The notes under the pieces are model-generated. The model did not search any database. It saw only the letters and a list, made by a program, of their open reading frames with translations, and had not been told where the DNA came from. Both the position numbers and the translations under genes were made by a program. Below, in pieces: positions 57,620-64,000 of a DNA stretch of 64,000 nucleotides. The stretch spans positions 744,001-808,000 of the forward strand of contig NZ_OBQI01000001.1 of assembly GCF_900221005.1 (NCBI RefSeq), read 5' to 3'. The stretch is from Blastococcus aggregatus (GTDB taxonomy: Bacteria; Actinomycetota; Actinomycetes; Mycobacteriales; Geodermatophilaceae). The first letter of the stretch is position 1, and every line of letters starts with the position of its first letter.

Positions 57620-57668
57620 CCTCGGCGGACCGGGCCCGGTCCGTGCGCGGTACCGAGGAGCGGCTCCG

Positions 57669-58430
57669 ATGAGGCTCACCGGCCCGTGGGAGTCGGTCGC
57701 GCTGCTCACCGCCCTGCCCGTCCCGGCCCGGGCGGCGACCTCCACCCGCGGCGTGCTGCCGTGGGCGCCGGTGGTCGGCCTGCTGCTCGGCGGGGTCGCG
57801 GCCGCGGGAGCCGAGGCCGGCTCCCGCGTCGTCTCCCCCCTCACCGGCGCGGTGCTCGGCGTCGCTGCCCTCGCGCTGCTCACGCGGGGCCTGCACCTCG
57901 ACGGGCTGGCCGACACCGCCGACGGCCTCGGCCCGCTGCGCGGCCGGGAACGCGCGCTCCAGGTGATGCACCAGAGCGACGTCGGCCCGTTCGGCGTCGT
58001 CACGCTGGTGCTCACCCTGCTGCTGCAGGTCGCCTGCCTGACCGCGCTGCTGCAGGAGGACGGCGGCTGGCTGGCCCTGTGGGCAGCGGTCGTGGGGGCC
58101 CGACTGGTCATGGGGCGCACCGGACTGCCCGGCGTCGCGGTCGCCGAGGGGTCGTCCCTGGGCCGCACGGTCGCCGGCACGGTCTCGCGCGCCTGGCTCG
58201 CCGGTGCGGCGGCCCTGACCGTGCTCGCCGCGGCGGGCGCCGGAACGGCGCTGCGCGGCCCGGAGCATGCCGCGGTGCTGGTCGGCGCCCTCGCCGCCGG
58301 CGCGGTCGCGGCCGAGCTGCTGCACCGTCGGGCGCACCGCCGGCTCGGCGGTACCACCGGCGACGTCATGGGCGCGATGGCGGAGGTGGCGACGGCGGCG
58401 ACCCTGCTGGTCGCCGCCGCCCTCTGGTAG
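57669..58430 (+). CDS. cobS: adenosylcobinamide-GDP ribazoletransferase
   Basis: CobS joins adenosylcobinamide-GDP and alpha-ribazole in the membrane, the last or near-last step of cobalamin assembly. The signature GLHLDGLADTADGLG is present with its metal-binding Asp residues, followed by VMHQSDVGPFG, a membrane-rich middle and the C-terminal GGTTGDVMGAMAEV. ATG at 57669 follows AGGAG (57656-57660). Other cobalamin genes and a cobalamin riboswitch are not seen in the window. Confidence 0.93.
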   Translation: MRLTGPWESVALLTALPVPARAATSTRGVLPWAPVVGLLLGGVAAAGAEAGSRVVSPLTGAVLGVAALALLTRGLHLDGLADTADGLGPLRGRERALQVMHQSDVGPFGVVTLVLTLLLQVACLTALLQEDGGWLALWAAVVGARLVMGRTGLPGVAVAEGSSLGRTVAGTVSRAWLAGAAALTVLAAAGAGTALRGPEHAAVLVGALAAGAVAAELLHRRAHRRLGGTTGDVMGAMAEVATAATLLVAAALW

Positions 58431-58456
58431 CCGGGCACTCGAGCCCGGCCAGGAAC

Positions 58457-58672
58457 TCAGCGGCGCCGGAGCAGCCCGCCCACCAGGGAGCCCAGCCCAC
58501 CCGACGCCGCCGGCGCTCCGGCGCGGCCACGACGCATTCCGCGACCCCCGACCGCGCCGCGGCCGGTGGAGCGACCCATCCCGCGCGCCGGTCGCGCTGT
58601 CCCGCGGCCTCCGCGAGCCGTGCCGCGCGCCGCGCCTTCTGCCGTTCCCATCAGTCGTCCGAGGATGCTCAT
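58457..58672 (-). CDS. small Gly/Arg-rich protein
   Basis: This 71-residue frame is strongly basic and compositionally odd. MSILGRLMG forms a short hydrophobic N-terminus, a Gly/Arg/Ala repeat region follows (units such as RGTARGGRGTARPARGMGR), and the end is SGGLGSLVGGLLRRR. Hydrophobic ends around an Arg-Gly core could bind nucleic acid or membrane. No family is recognised. Coding is not certain, because GC-rich DNA can give such frames by chance; the defined start and the amphipathic ends support it modestly. Confidence 0.4.
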   Translation of the reverse strand: MSILGRLMGTAEGAARGTARGGRGTARPARGMGRSTGRGAVGGRGMRRGRAGAPAASGGLGSLVGGLLRRR

Positions 58673-58773
58673 GGACGCTGGGTGCCCGGTCCGACCGGGC
58701 CCGACCCACCTCACCGGGTTGCACGCGGCGTGGCGTGACAGCGCGTCGAGGAGCACGGACCAACCAACCGGCC

Positions 58774-59103
58774 TCAGCCGGCGCCGAGGGCGTCGGCCAT
58801 CCGGTGGTGCGACATGGCCTCGGCGTGCCGGCTCTGCCGCTCCAGCGTGCGGGCCAGCGCGCGACGGGCCCACCCGTTCGCGGGGGCGAGCACCACCAGG
58901 CGGGTCAGCGCGCCCTCCGCCCGGGTCAGCTGGGCGGAGCCGAAGTACGCCCGCGCCAGCGCCTCGAGCGCGGCCTGGTTGTCCGGCTCGGCGTCGACGA
59001 CCGGCTCCAGGATCCGCGCCGCCTCGTCGGGCCGGCCCATGGTCAGGAACAGGTCGGCGCGGAGGAACTCCGAGTGCAGGTCGATCTCGAACGGCTCGTT
59101 CAC
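58774..59103 (-). CDS. tetratricopeptide-repeat protein
   Basis: The 109-residue protein consists of about two and a half TPR-like helix pairs (EFLRADLFLTMGRPDEAARILEPVVDAEPDNQAALEALARAYFGSAQLTRAEGALTRLV in outline, with the PDNQAALEALARAYF and APANGWARRALARTL cores) and ends in HHRMADALGAG. GTG at 59103 follows a GAGG by about five bases. It would be a soluble protein-interaction module. It is divergent from the DUF4383 gene with 142 bases between. Confidence 0.78.
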   Translation of the reverse strand: MNEPFEIDLHSEFLRADLFLTMGRPDEAARILEPVVDAEPDNQAALEALARAYFGSAQLTRAEGALTRLVVLAPANGWARRALARTLERQSRHAEAMSHHRMADALGAG

Positions 59104-59245
59104 GTATCCCTCAACGTGCGGGGCGCGCTCGGGCTTCCCGGCCGCCGGGCGCTCGGGCGGCTCGCGCGACGCGCCGGACGAGCGCATCCACGGCGCCGAG
59201 GACGGGGGAAGAGCGGGCATCCCTCCCCCGACCGAGGAGCTCGCC

Positions 59246-59944
59246 ATGCAGCTTCGCCACCTCCCCTCCCTGCGGACGGCCGGCGCCGCGTCCCGGGCCC
59301 GCACCGCGGACGACGACGGCCGCGGCCACGACCCGCGGGTCTTCGCCGTCCAGCGCGCGGGCGCACTCGCCGTCGCGGCGGTGATCCTGGTCTTCGGCCT
59401 GCTCGGGTTCGCCGGGGGGCTGGACTTCTTCTCGACCGACGGCCAGCCGATCCTGGGGATGTCGTCCAACGGTCTGCTCTCGACGGTCTCGGTGCTCACC
59501 GCCGGGGTGCTCGTGCTCGCCGCGCTGCGCAGCCCGCGGACCGCCTCGACGCTGATGATCGTCGTCGGCATCGCGTTCCTCCTCGCCGGCCTGGGCAGCC
59601 TGGCGGTGCTGCGGACCGACGCCAACCTCCTGGCCTTCGAGATCGAGAACGTGATCTTCTCCGAGGTCACCGGCCTGGTCCTGCTGCTGCTGGGCGCCTA
59701 CGGCCGGGTGAGCGGCAACCTGCCGGCCGACAGCCCGTACGCCCGGCCCCGGATGGCGGACGACGACGGCCCGGAGTCGGTGCCCTCCACGCCCGCCGAG
59801 TTCGCCGCCGAGCGGGCCATGCGCGAGGCCGAGGTCGCGGTCGTCAACCACACCGCGACGGCCGACCAGCTCCGTCGCGTCGAGGCCATGGCCCGCGTGC
59901 ACACCCGGGGGGACCGGCGCCGGGTCTGGATGCAGTTCGACTGA
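59246..59944 (+). CDS. DUF4383 domain-containing membrane protein
   Basis: The 232-residue protein has an N-terminal cytoplasmic segment and four membrane helices (AGALAVAAVILVFGLLGFA; LLSTVSVLTAGVLVLAAL; TLMIVVGIAFLLAGLGSL; VIFSEVTGLVLLLLGAYG). The acidic C-terminal tail has AMREAEVAVVNHTATADQLRRVEAMARVHT. Arrangement and spacing agree with DUF4383. No function is known. ATG at 59246 is supported by GAGGAG just upstream. It converges on the glgC-like gene with three bases between stops. Confidence 0.83.
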   Translation: MQLRHLPSLRTAGAASRARTADDDGRGHDPRVFAVQRAGALAVAAVILVFGLLGFAGGLDFFSTDGQPILGMSSNGLLSTVSVLTAGVLVLAALRSPRTASTLMIVVGIAFLLAGLGSLAVLRTDANLLAFEIENVIFSEVTGLVLLLLGAYGRVSGNLPADSPYARPRMADDDGPESVPSTPAEFAAERAMREAEVAVVNHTATADQLRRVEAMARVHTRGDRRRVWMQFD

Positions 59945-59947
59945 GCG

Positions 59948-61129
59948 TCAGTCGTCGTCGGGCTCGGGGAACCGGGCGCCGGCGGCGAGCTGCGCACCGG
60001 CGTCCACCACCGCCCGTCGGCCGACCAGCGTGATCTCTCCGTCGCCACCGACGGTGGCCGACTCCCCGATCTCGACCCGGTCGTCCAGCACCGCCCGGGT
60101 GACCGTGGCCCCGGCCCGGACGTGGGCGCCGGGCAGCAGCACCGAGTCCACGACGGTCGCTCCGCGCTCGATGACCACGCCCGGGGACAGCACCGACCCG
60201 CGGACCTCCCCGCCCACCCGGGTCCCGCCGGAGACGAGGCTGTCCTCGACCACCGCACCGCGCAGCAGGCGCGCGGCGCTGTGCCGGCCGCCCCGCGTGC
60301 GGATCGCCCACGAGGGATCGTCGAGATCCAGCGGCGGCTCCTCCTGGATGAACTCGCGGTGCGCCTCCCAGTAGGCGGGGATCGTGCCCACGTCGCGCCA
60401 GTAGCCCTCCAGCGGGAAGGCCCGGGCCAGTCCGTCGTCGGTCTGTGCGGGGAGCAGCTGGGAACCGAGGTCCTCCAGCCCGTCCTCCCCCGCGTCCCGG
60501 GCCAGCGCCTCCAGCCGGTCCAGCGTCTCCGTCGGCGAGAAGACGAACACCTCGTTGGTCGCCGTCGTCGTCGCCGGTTCGTCGGGCTTGTAGGCGTATC
60601 CGGTGACCCGGCCGCCGTTGCCCACCTCGACGATGCCGTAGCGAGGGGCGTCGTCGGCGGCGACCTCGGTCGTCACCATCGTCACCTCTGCGCCCGAGCC
60701 CAGGTGGGCGTCGGCCACCTCGCGGTAGTCGAGCTTGTAGACGGCGTCGGAGCTGGCGACGACCAGCGCGTCGGGCGCGAACGCCCGGATCAGGTCGGCC
60801 TGGCGCCACAGCGAGTCGGCCGTGCCGGTGTTCCACCCGCCGCGATCGGTGCCCTGGAACGGCGGCAGGGTCAGCAGCCCGCCCGTGCTGCGGTCGAGGT
60901 CCCACGGGCGGCCGTTCGCCAGGTGCTGCGAGATCGAGGTCGGGTGGAACTGGATCGAGACCCAGACGTCGGCGATGCCGGAGTGCAGGCAGTTGCTCAG
61001 CGGGAAGTCGATCAGCCGGTAGACCCCGGCGAACGGAACGGCCGGCTTGGCCCGCCGGTCGGTCAGCAGCTCGAGCCGCCCACCCGCGCCTCCGGCCAGG
61101 ACGAGGACGAGGATGCGGGGAAGCGCCAT
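59948..61129 (-). CDS. glgC: glucose-1-phosphate adenylyltransferase-type nucleotidyltransferase
   Basis: The enzyme family makes ADP-glucose for glycogen or trehalose-linked alpha-glucan. The N-terminal LVLAGGAGGRLELLTDRRAKPAVPFAG motif (core LAGGAGGRL), DFPLSNCLHSGI, GTADSLWRQ and the YWRDVGTI segment are present, and the C-terminal third is a left-handed beta-helix with hexapeptide repeats (VVEDSLVSGGTRVGG and following). The length is 393 residues. The first Gly-rich loop has AGG where classical GlgC often has RGS, so a related sugar nucleotide is possible. Other glycogen genes are absent here. Confidence 0.87.
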   Translation of the reverse strand: MALPRILVLVLAGGAGGRLELLTDRRAKPAVPFAGVYRLIDFPLSNCLHSGIADVWVSIQFHPTSISQHLANGRPWDLDRSTGGLLTLPPFQGTDRGGWNTGTADSLWRQADLIRAFAPDALVVASSDAVYKLDYREVADAHLGSGAEVTMVTTEVAADDAPRYGIVEVGNGGRVTGYAYKPDEPATTTATNEVFVFSPTETLDRLEALARDAGEDGLEDLGSQLLPAQTDDGLARAFPLEGYWRDVGTIPAYWEAHREFIQEEPPLDLDDPSWAIRTRGGRHSAARLLRGAVVEDSLVSGGTRVGGEVRGSVLSPGVVIERGATVVDSVLLPGAHVRAGATVTRAVLDDRVEIGESATVGGDGEITLVGRRAVVDAGAQLAAGARFPEPDDD

Positions 61130-61210
61130 GCCCGGCCTCTACCCGGCCCGGCGCCGCCGCGACACGCTCTCCCGGGAATCAGATCCACGGCGCGCGGCTT
61201 CCTGGCTGTC

Positions 61211-62470
61211 GTGCCCGTGTCCCGCCGTCTGCCGAGGACCGCCGCCTTCTGGTCGGTCGCCGTGCTCCTGGTCCTGATGCTGGCCGCCTCGGGCGTGCCG
61301 TCACCGCTCTACCGCGTCTACCAGGAGGAGTTCGGCTTCGGCTCCGGCGTGCTGACGACGATCTTCGGCATCTACGCCTTCGCCCTGCTCCTCTCGCTGC
61401 TGGTCGTGGGCGGTCTCTCCGACCACGTGGGGCGCCGGCCGGTGCTGATCGCGGCGTTCCTGCTCGAGGCCGTGGCGATGGCGCTGTTCCTGGCCGCCGA
61501 CGGGGTGGGCTGGCTGCTGGCCGCGCGCGTGGTCCAGGGGCTGGCGACCGGCGCCCTGACCAGCACGCTCGGCGCCTCGCTGCTGGACCTGCAGCACCCG
61601 GACCGGCCGCACGGCGCGTTCATCAACAGCGCCTCCCCCGGCCTCGGTCTCTCGATCGGCGCGGCCGGAGCGGGCCTGCTCGTCCAGTCGATCGCCTCCC
61701 CCGCCGAGTGGGCGTTCGGCGTGCTCGCCGTCGTCTTCGTGTTCGCGGCCCTGGGCGCCCTCCTGCTGCCGGAGAGCTCGCCCCGGCTGCCCGGCGCGGC
61801 GGCGTCCCTGCGTCCCCGGGTGCACGTGCCGCCGGCGCACCGCCGGGCCTTCGTCGTCGCCGTGCCGCTGCTGGTCGCCTGCTGGTCGCTCGGCGGGCTG
61901 TACGCCTCGCTCGGCCCGTCCCTGGTCGCCGACGTCTTCGGCATCGACAACCACCTGGTCGGCGGGCTGTTGATCCTCGCCCTCAACGGCACCGGCGTCC
62001 TCGGCTCGCTGGCGCTGCGCACCGCGGCGCCGGAGCGGGCGATGGTCCTCGGCGCGCTGGTGGTGGCGGCCGGGGTCACCGGCACCCTCGGCGCGCTCCT
62101 CGCCACCTCCGCCCCGCTGCTGTTCGCCTCAGCGGTGGTCACCGGGTTCGGCTTCGGCGCCGCGTTCCTCGGCGCGGTCGCCACGATCACGCTCGGCGTC
62201 GACTCCGGGCACCGGGCCGGCCTGCTGGCCGCCGTCTTCGTCGTCGGGTACCTGGCGTTCAGCCTGCCGGCGATCGCGGCCGGCATCTCCGCCAACGGGG
62301 TCGGCCTGACGCGCACCACCGAGGTCTACGGCGTCACCGTCGTCGTCCTCGCGCTACTGGCCGTCGTCGCCATGCTTCGGGCCCGGCGCACGGCCGGGTC
62401 GATCGCCGCCGTCCCGGCTCCGGTGGACGAGACCGCCGACCGGCTCGCCCCGGCTCAGCTGCCCGGGTAG
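61211..62470 (+). CDS. MFS transporter
   Basis: The 419-residue protein has twelve predicted membrane helices. The loop 2-3 signature appears as GGLSDHVGRRPVLIAA. The first external loop has SGVPSPLYRVYQEEFGFGSG, typical of small-molecule exporters of the drug/H+ antiporter type. The substrate is unknown. GTG at 61211 or a GTG two codons later is the likely start; no strong ribosome site is visible. The gene is divergent from glgC and its 3' end overlaps the flavodoxin-like gene by 16 bases. Confidence 0.87.
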   Translation: MPVSRRLPRTAAFWSVAVLLVLMLAASGVPSPLYRVYQEEFGFGSGVLTTIFGIYAFALLLSLLVVGGLSDHVGRRPVLIAAFLLEAVAMALFLAADGVGWLLAARVVQGLATGALTSTLGASLLDLQHPDRPHGAFINSASPGLGLSIGAAGAGLLVQSIASPAEWAFGVLAVVFVFAALGALLLPESSPRLPGAAASLRPRVHVPPAHRRAFVVAVPLLVACWSLGGLYASLGPSLVADVFGIDNHLVGGLLILALNGTGVLGSLALRTAAPERAMVLGALVVAAGVTGTLGALLATSAPLLFASAVVTGFGFGAAFLGAVATITLGVDSGHRAGLLAAVFVVGYLAFSLPAIAAGISANGVGLTRTTEVYGVTVVVLALLAVVAMLRARRTAGSIAAVPAPVDETADRLAPAQLPG

Positions 62471-63084
62471 GGGTTCGCCTTCAGCACGCGGGCCAGGTGC
62501 GCGGCGTTCTCCGCCAGCGTGGCCGTGGTCGACGCGACCGCCTCCGGCGTCTCGTCGAGGTCCAGGTAGTCCCGGCTGCCCATGGCCTCGTCGTTCCAGT
62601 AGGTCCCGCCCTGCGAGGGGATGGTGAAGCCGATGTCGTCGAGGCCCTGGAAGAGGTCGGCGGTGATCTTGTGGGCGCCGTCCTCGTTGCCGACGACGGC
62701 GGTGACCGCCACCTTGCCGGCGACCAGCGGGCGGCCGGAGTCGTCGGTCTCGGACAGCTCGCCGTCCAGGCGCTCCAGCACCCGCTGGGCGACGCTGCTC
62801 ATGTGCCCGACCCAGGTGGGCGTCGAGACGATCAGGATGTCGGCGGCCATCAGCTGCTCGCGGATCCCCGGCCAGGCGTCGCCCTCGCCCAGGTCGATCT
62901 CGACGCCGGGCTTCACGTCGTGGTCGACGACGCGGACGACGTCGCCGGTCACCCCGTGCTTCCCCAGCTGCTCGAGGATCTGGCGGGCCATGAGGTCACT
63001 GCTGGAGGGCGCCGGCGAGGGCTTGAGGCTGCACACCAGGGCGAGGGCGCGGAGGGGCTGGGCGGAGGAGGCGGTGTCGGTCAT
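62455..63084 (-). CDS. flavodoxin-like NAD(P)H-dependent FMN reductase family protein
   Basis: The 209-residue protein begins with a flavodoxin-type first strand and phosphate loop (ALALVCSLKPSPAPSSSDLMARQI). STPTWVGHMSSVAQRVLERLD corresponds to the FMN isoalloxazine-binding loop, and VVGNEDGAHKITADLFQGLDDIG follows. It probably binds FMN and reduces a quinone, nitro or azo compound. ATG at 63084. It follows the FBP gene by 38 bases on the same strand. Confidence 0.87.
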   Translation of the reverse strand: MTDTASSAQPLRALALVCSLKPSPAPSSSDLMARQILEQLGKHGVTGDVVRVVDHDVKPGVEIDLGEGDAWPGIREQLMAADILIVSTPTWVGHMSSVAQRVLERLDGELSETDDSGRPLVAGKVAVTAVVGNEDGAHKITADLFQGLDDIGFTIPSQGGTYWNDEAMGSRDYLDLDETPEAVASTTATLAENAAHLARVLKANPYPGS

Positions 63085-63122
63085 GCACGGTCAGATGCCC
63101 CGCGACCCACCGCCGTCACACC

Positions 63123-63614
63123 TCAGCGGCGGACTGCGTCGACGAAGCCCCGCACCCGTTCCCGCAGCTCCGCGGCGCGCTCGGCGACGACCTCCGCGGG
63201 GTTCCGATCCTGCAGCCACGGCGGGATGTCGGTCCTGACGCGTTCCGCACACCCGAGATCGGCGCAGATGTACGTACCCAGGGTGTTGCCGTTGCGCCCG
63301 GCCGCACCCGTCCGCCTCGCCGTGAACAGCGAGACGGCGTCCGCGCTCCGGGCCGTCTGGCACAGCAGGCACATCGCCGTCGTCTGCGGCGACATCCGCG
63401 ACTCGGCGGCACGGACGGCGAGGCCGACGGCTCCGTCGGCGGTCTCGACGACGAGGTAGCCGCGCAGCGGCGCCTTCGGGTCCCGCCAGCCGAGCAGTTC
63501 GAGACCGGCCCAGTCGAGGTCGGCGAAGTCCTTCGGCAGCGCCAGCCCCTTGGCCTCACCCTGCGAGCAGTTGACGAACGAGCGGCGGACCTGCTGCTCG
63601 GTGAGGGCGTGCAC
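63123..63614 (-). CDS. FBP domain-containing protein (FusB/EF-G-binding zinc-finger type)
   Basis: The 163-residue protein has an N-terminal helical/beta region (ALTEQQVRRSFVNCSQGEAKGL) and a C-terminal treble-clef zinc finger: Cys pairs in MCLLCQTAR and ICADLGCAER. This is the arrangement of the FBP domain found in EF-G-binding, FusB-like proteins, some of which protect ribosomes from fusidic acid. Resistance activity is not implied by the fold alone. GTG at 63614 follows AAGGAG by about eight bases. Confidence 0.85.
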   Translation of the reverse strand: MHALTEQQVRRSFVNCSQGEAKGLALPKDFADLDWAGLELLGWRDPKAPLRGYLVVETADGAVGLAVRAAESRMSPQTTAMCLLCQTARSADAVSLFTARRTGAAGRNGNTLGTYICADLGCAERVRTDIPPWLQDRNPAEVVAERAAELRERVRGFVDAVRR

Positions 63615-63690
63615 GGATCGATCTCCTTGCGTGGGGGGAACGGCCATCGTGCCGCACGACGGCGCCGAACTCACCCGGTTTTCGCCGTCC

Positions 63691-64000
63691 TCAGGCGGGC
63701 AGGTCGCCGCCCGGGCCGGCCGCCTCGGCGAGCAGCCGCTCGCGGTGCTCCTCGGGCAGCAGGTCGACGTACACCGTGCCGTTCAGGTGGTCGACCTCGT
63801 GCTGGAGGCAGCGCGCGGCCATGCCGGTCGCCTCGATCCGCACCGGGCCGCCGTGCACGTCGACGCCGTCGACCCGGGCGCGGAAGGCACGCGGCAGCTC
63901 GGCGTAGGGGCCGGGCACCGACAGGCAGCCCTCCTCGGTGACCTCCTCGGCGGGCTCGCCGTCGGCGGGGTCGAGGATCGTCAGCGTCGGGTTGACGACG
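63691..64000 (-). CDS. def: peptide deformylase (partial, 5' part outside the window)
   Basis: Deformylase removes the formyl group from nascent proteins. Two of the three motifs are seen: EEGCLSVPG with the metal-binding Cys, and QHEVDHLNG with HExxH. The frame runs off the right edge, so the N-terminal GxGxAAxQ motif is not in the window. The C-terminal extension DLLPEEHRERLLAEA is typical. About 75 bases separate its stop from the FBP gene start on the same strand. Confidence 0.95.
   Translation of the reverse strand, partial: VVNPTLTILDPADGEPAEEVTEEGCLSVPGPYAELPRAFRARVDGVDVHGGPVRIEATGMAARCLQHEVDHLNGTVYVDLLPEEHRERLLAEAAGPGGDLPA

Overview
The window is very GC-rich, densely packed, uses many GTG starts, and carries a set of marker genes (carD, lsr2, disA, clpC, DUF2520, DUF6779, DUF3180, a Tad locus with an Ssd-like ATPase) typical of the Actinomycetota. 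From memory, gene content and order follow the stretch of the Mycobacterium tuberculosis chromosome from about Rv3579c (rlmB) to Rv3662c, with losses and insertions. Very high GC and the local inserts suggest a non-mycobacterial actinobacterium such as a member of the Geodermatophilaceae; this is inference, and no rRNA is present to test it. I see no prophage, insertion sequence, CRISPR array or rRNA, and no gap longer than about 300 bases without a gene.

Region 1 (1-10.8 kb): rlmB, cysS, ispF, ispD and carD run leftward. They are followed by a UbiA-type prenyltransferase, an LpqE-like lipoprotein, radA and disA (c-di-AMP synthesis) running rightward, then two small membrane proteins and mutY. 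Region 2 (10.8-21.3 kb): clpC, lsr2, lysS, coaX, panD, panC and a DUF2520 protein (pantothenate/CoA supply) run leftward. An SDR oxidoreductase and a DUF6779 coiled-coil membrane protein follow.

Region 3 (21.3-25.7 kb) looks inserted relative to the mycobacterial order. It holds a DUF1684 protein and a complete quaternary-amine/osmolyte ABC transporter: a lipoprotein receptor, two permeases and, divergently, an ATPase with CBS-like C-terminal domain. The receptor appears circularly permuted. Region 4 (25.7-35.5 kb) is a long leftward train of translationally coupled genes: dacB, zinc metalloprotease, tilS, hpt, ftsH, folE, folP, folB, folK and DUF3180. Divergent ppa closes it. 

Region 5 (35.5-46.9 kb): tRNA-Thr(CGU), holB, an MFS-thymidylate kinase fusion, topA with a Lys-rich repeat tail, an orphan WXG100-like/DUF1023 hydrolase pair, and the proton-pumping pyrophosphatase hppA. 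Region 6 (46.9-56.9 kb): a DUF1998 helicase and a Tad-type pilus locus (Ssd/CpaE, CpaF, TadB, TadC, DUF4244 pilin, TadE, TadE/G-like) interrupted by a cupin gene. The last Tad gene has no stop codon before it runs antisense into the helicase gene. Next come a HAD-IB phosphatase and a protein that I read as a degenerate Fic-fold protein.

Region 7 (57-64 kb) is more variable: a histidine phosphatase with cobS, small unknown genes, a TPR protein, a DUF4383 membrane protein, a GlgC-type nucleotidyltransferase, an MFS transporter, a flavodoxin-like protein, an FBP-domain protein and the 3' part of a peptide deformylase gene. All functions are called from motifs read by eye and remembered family knowledge; no database search was run.
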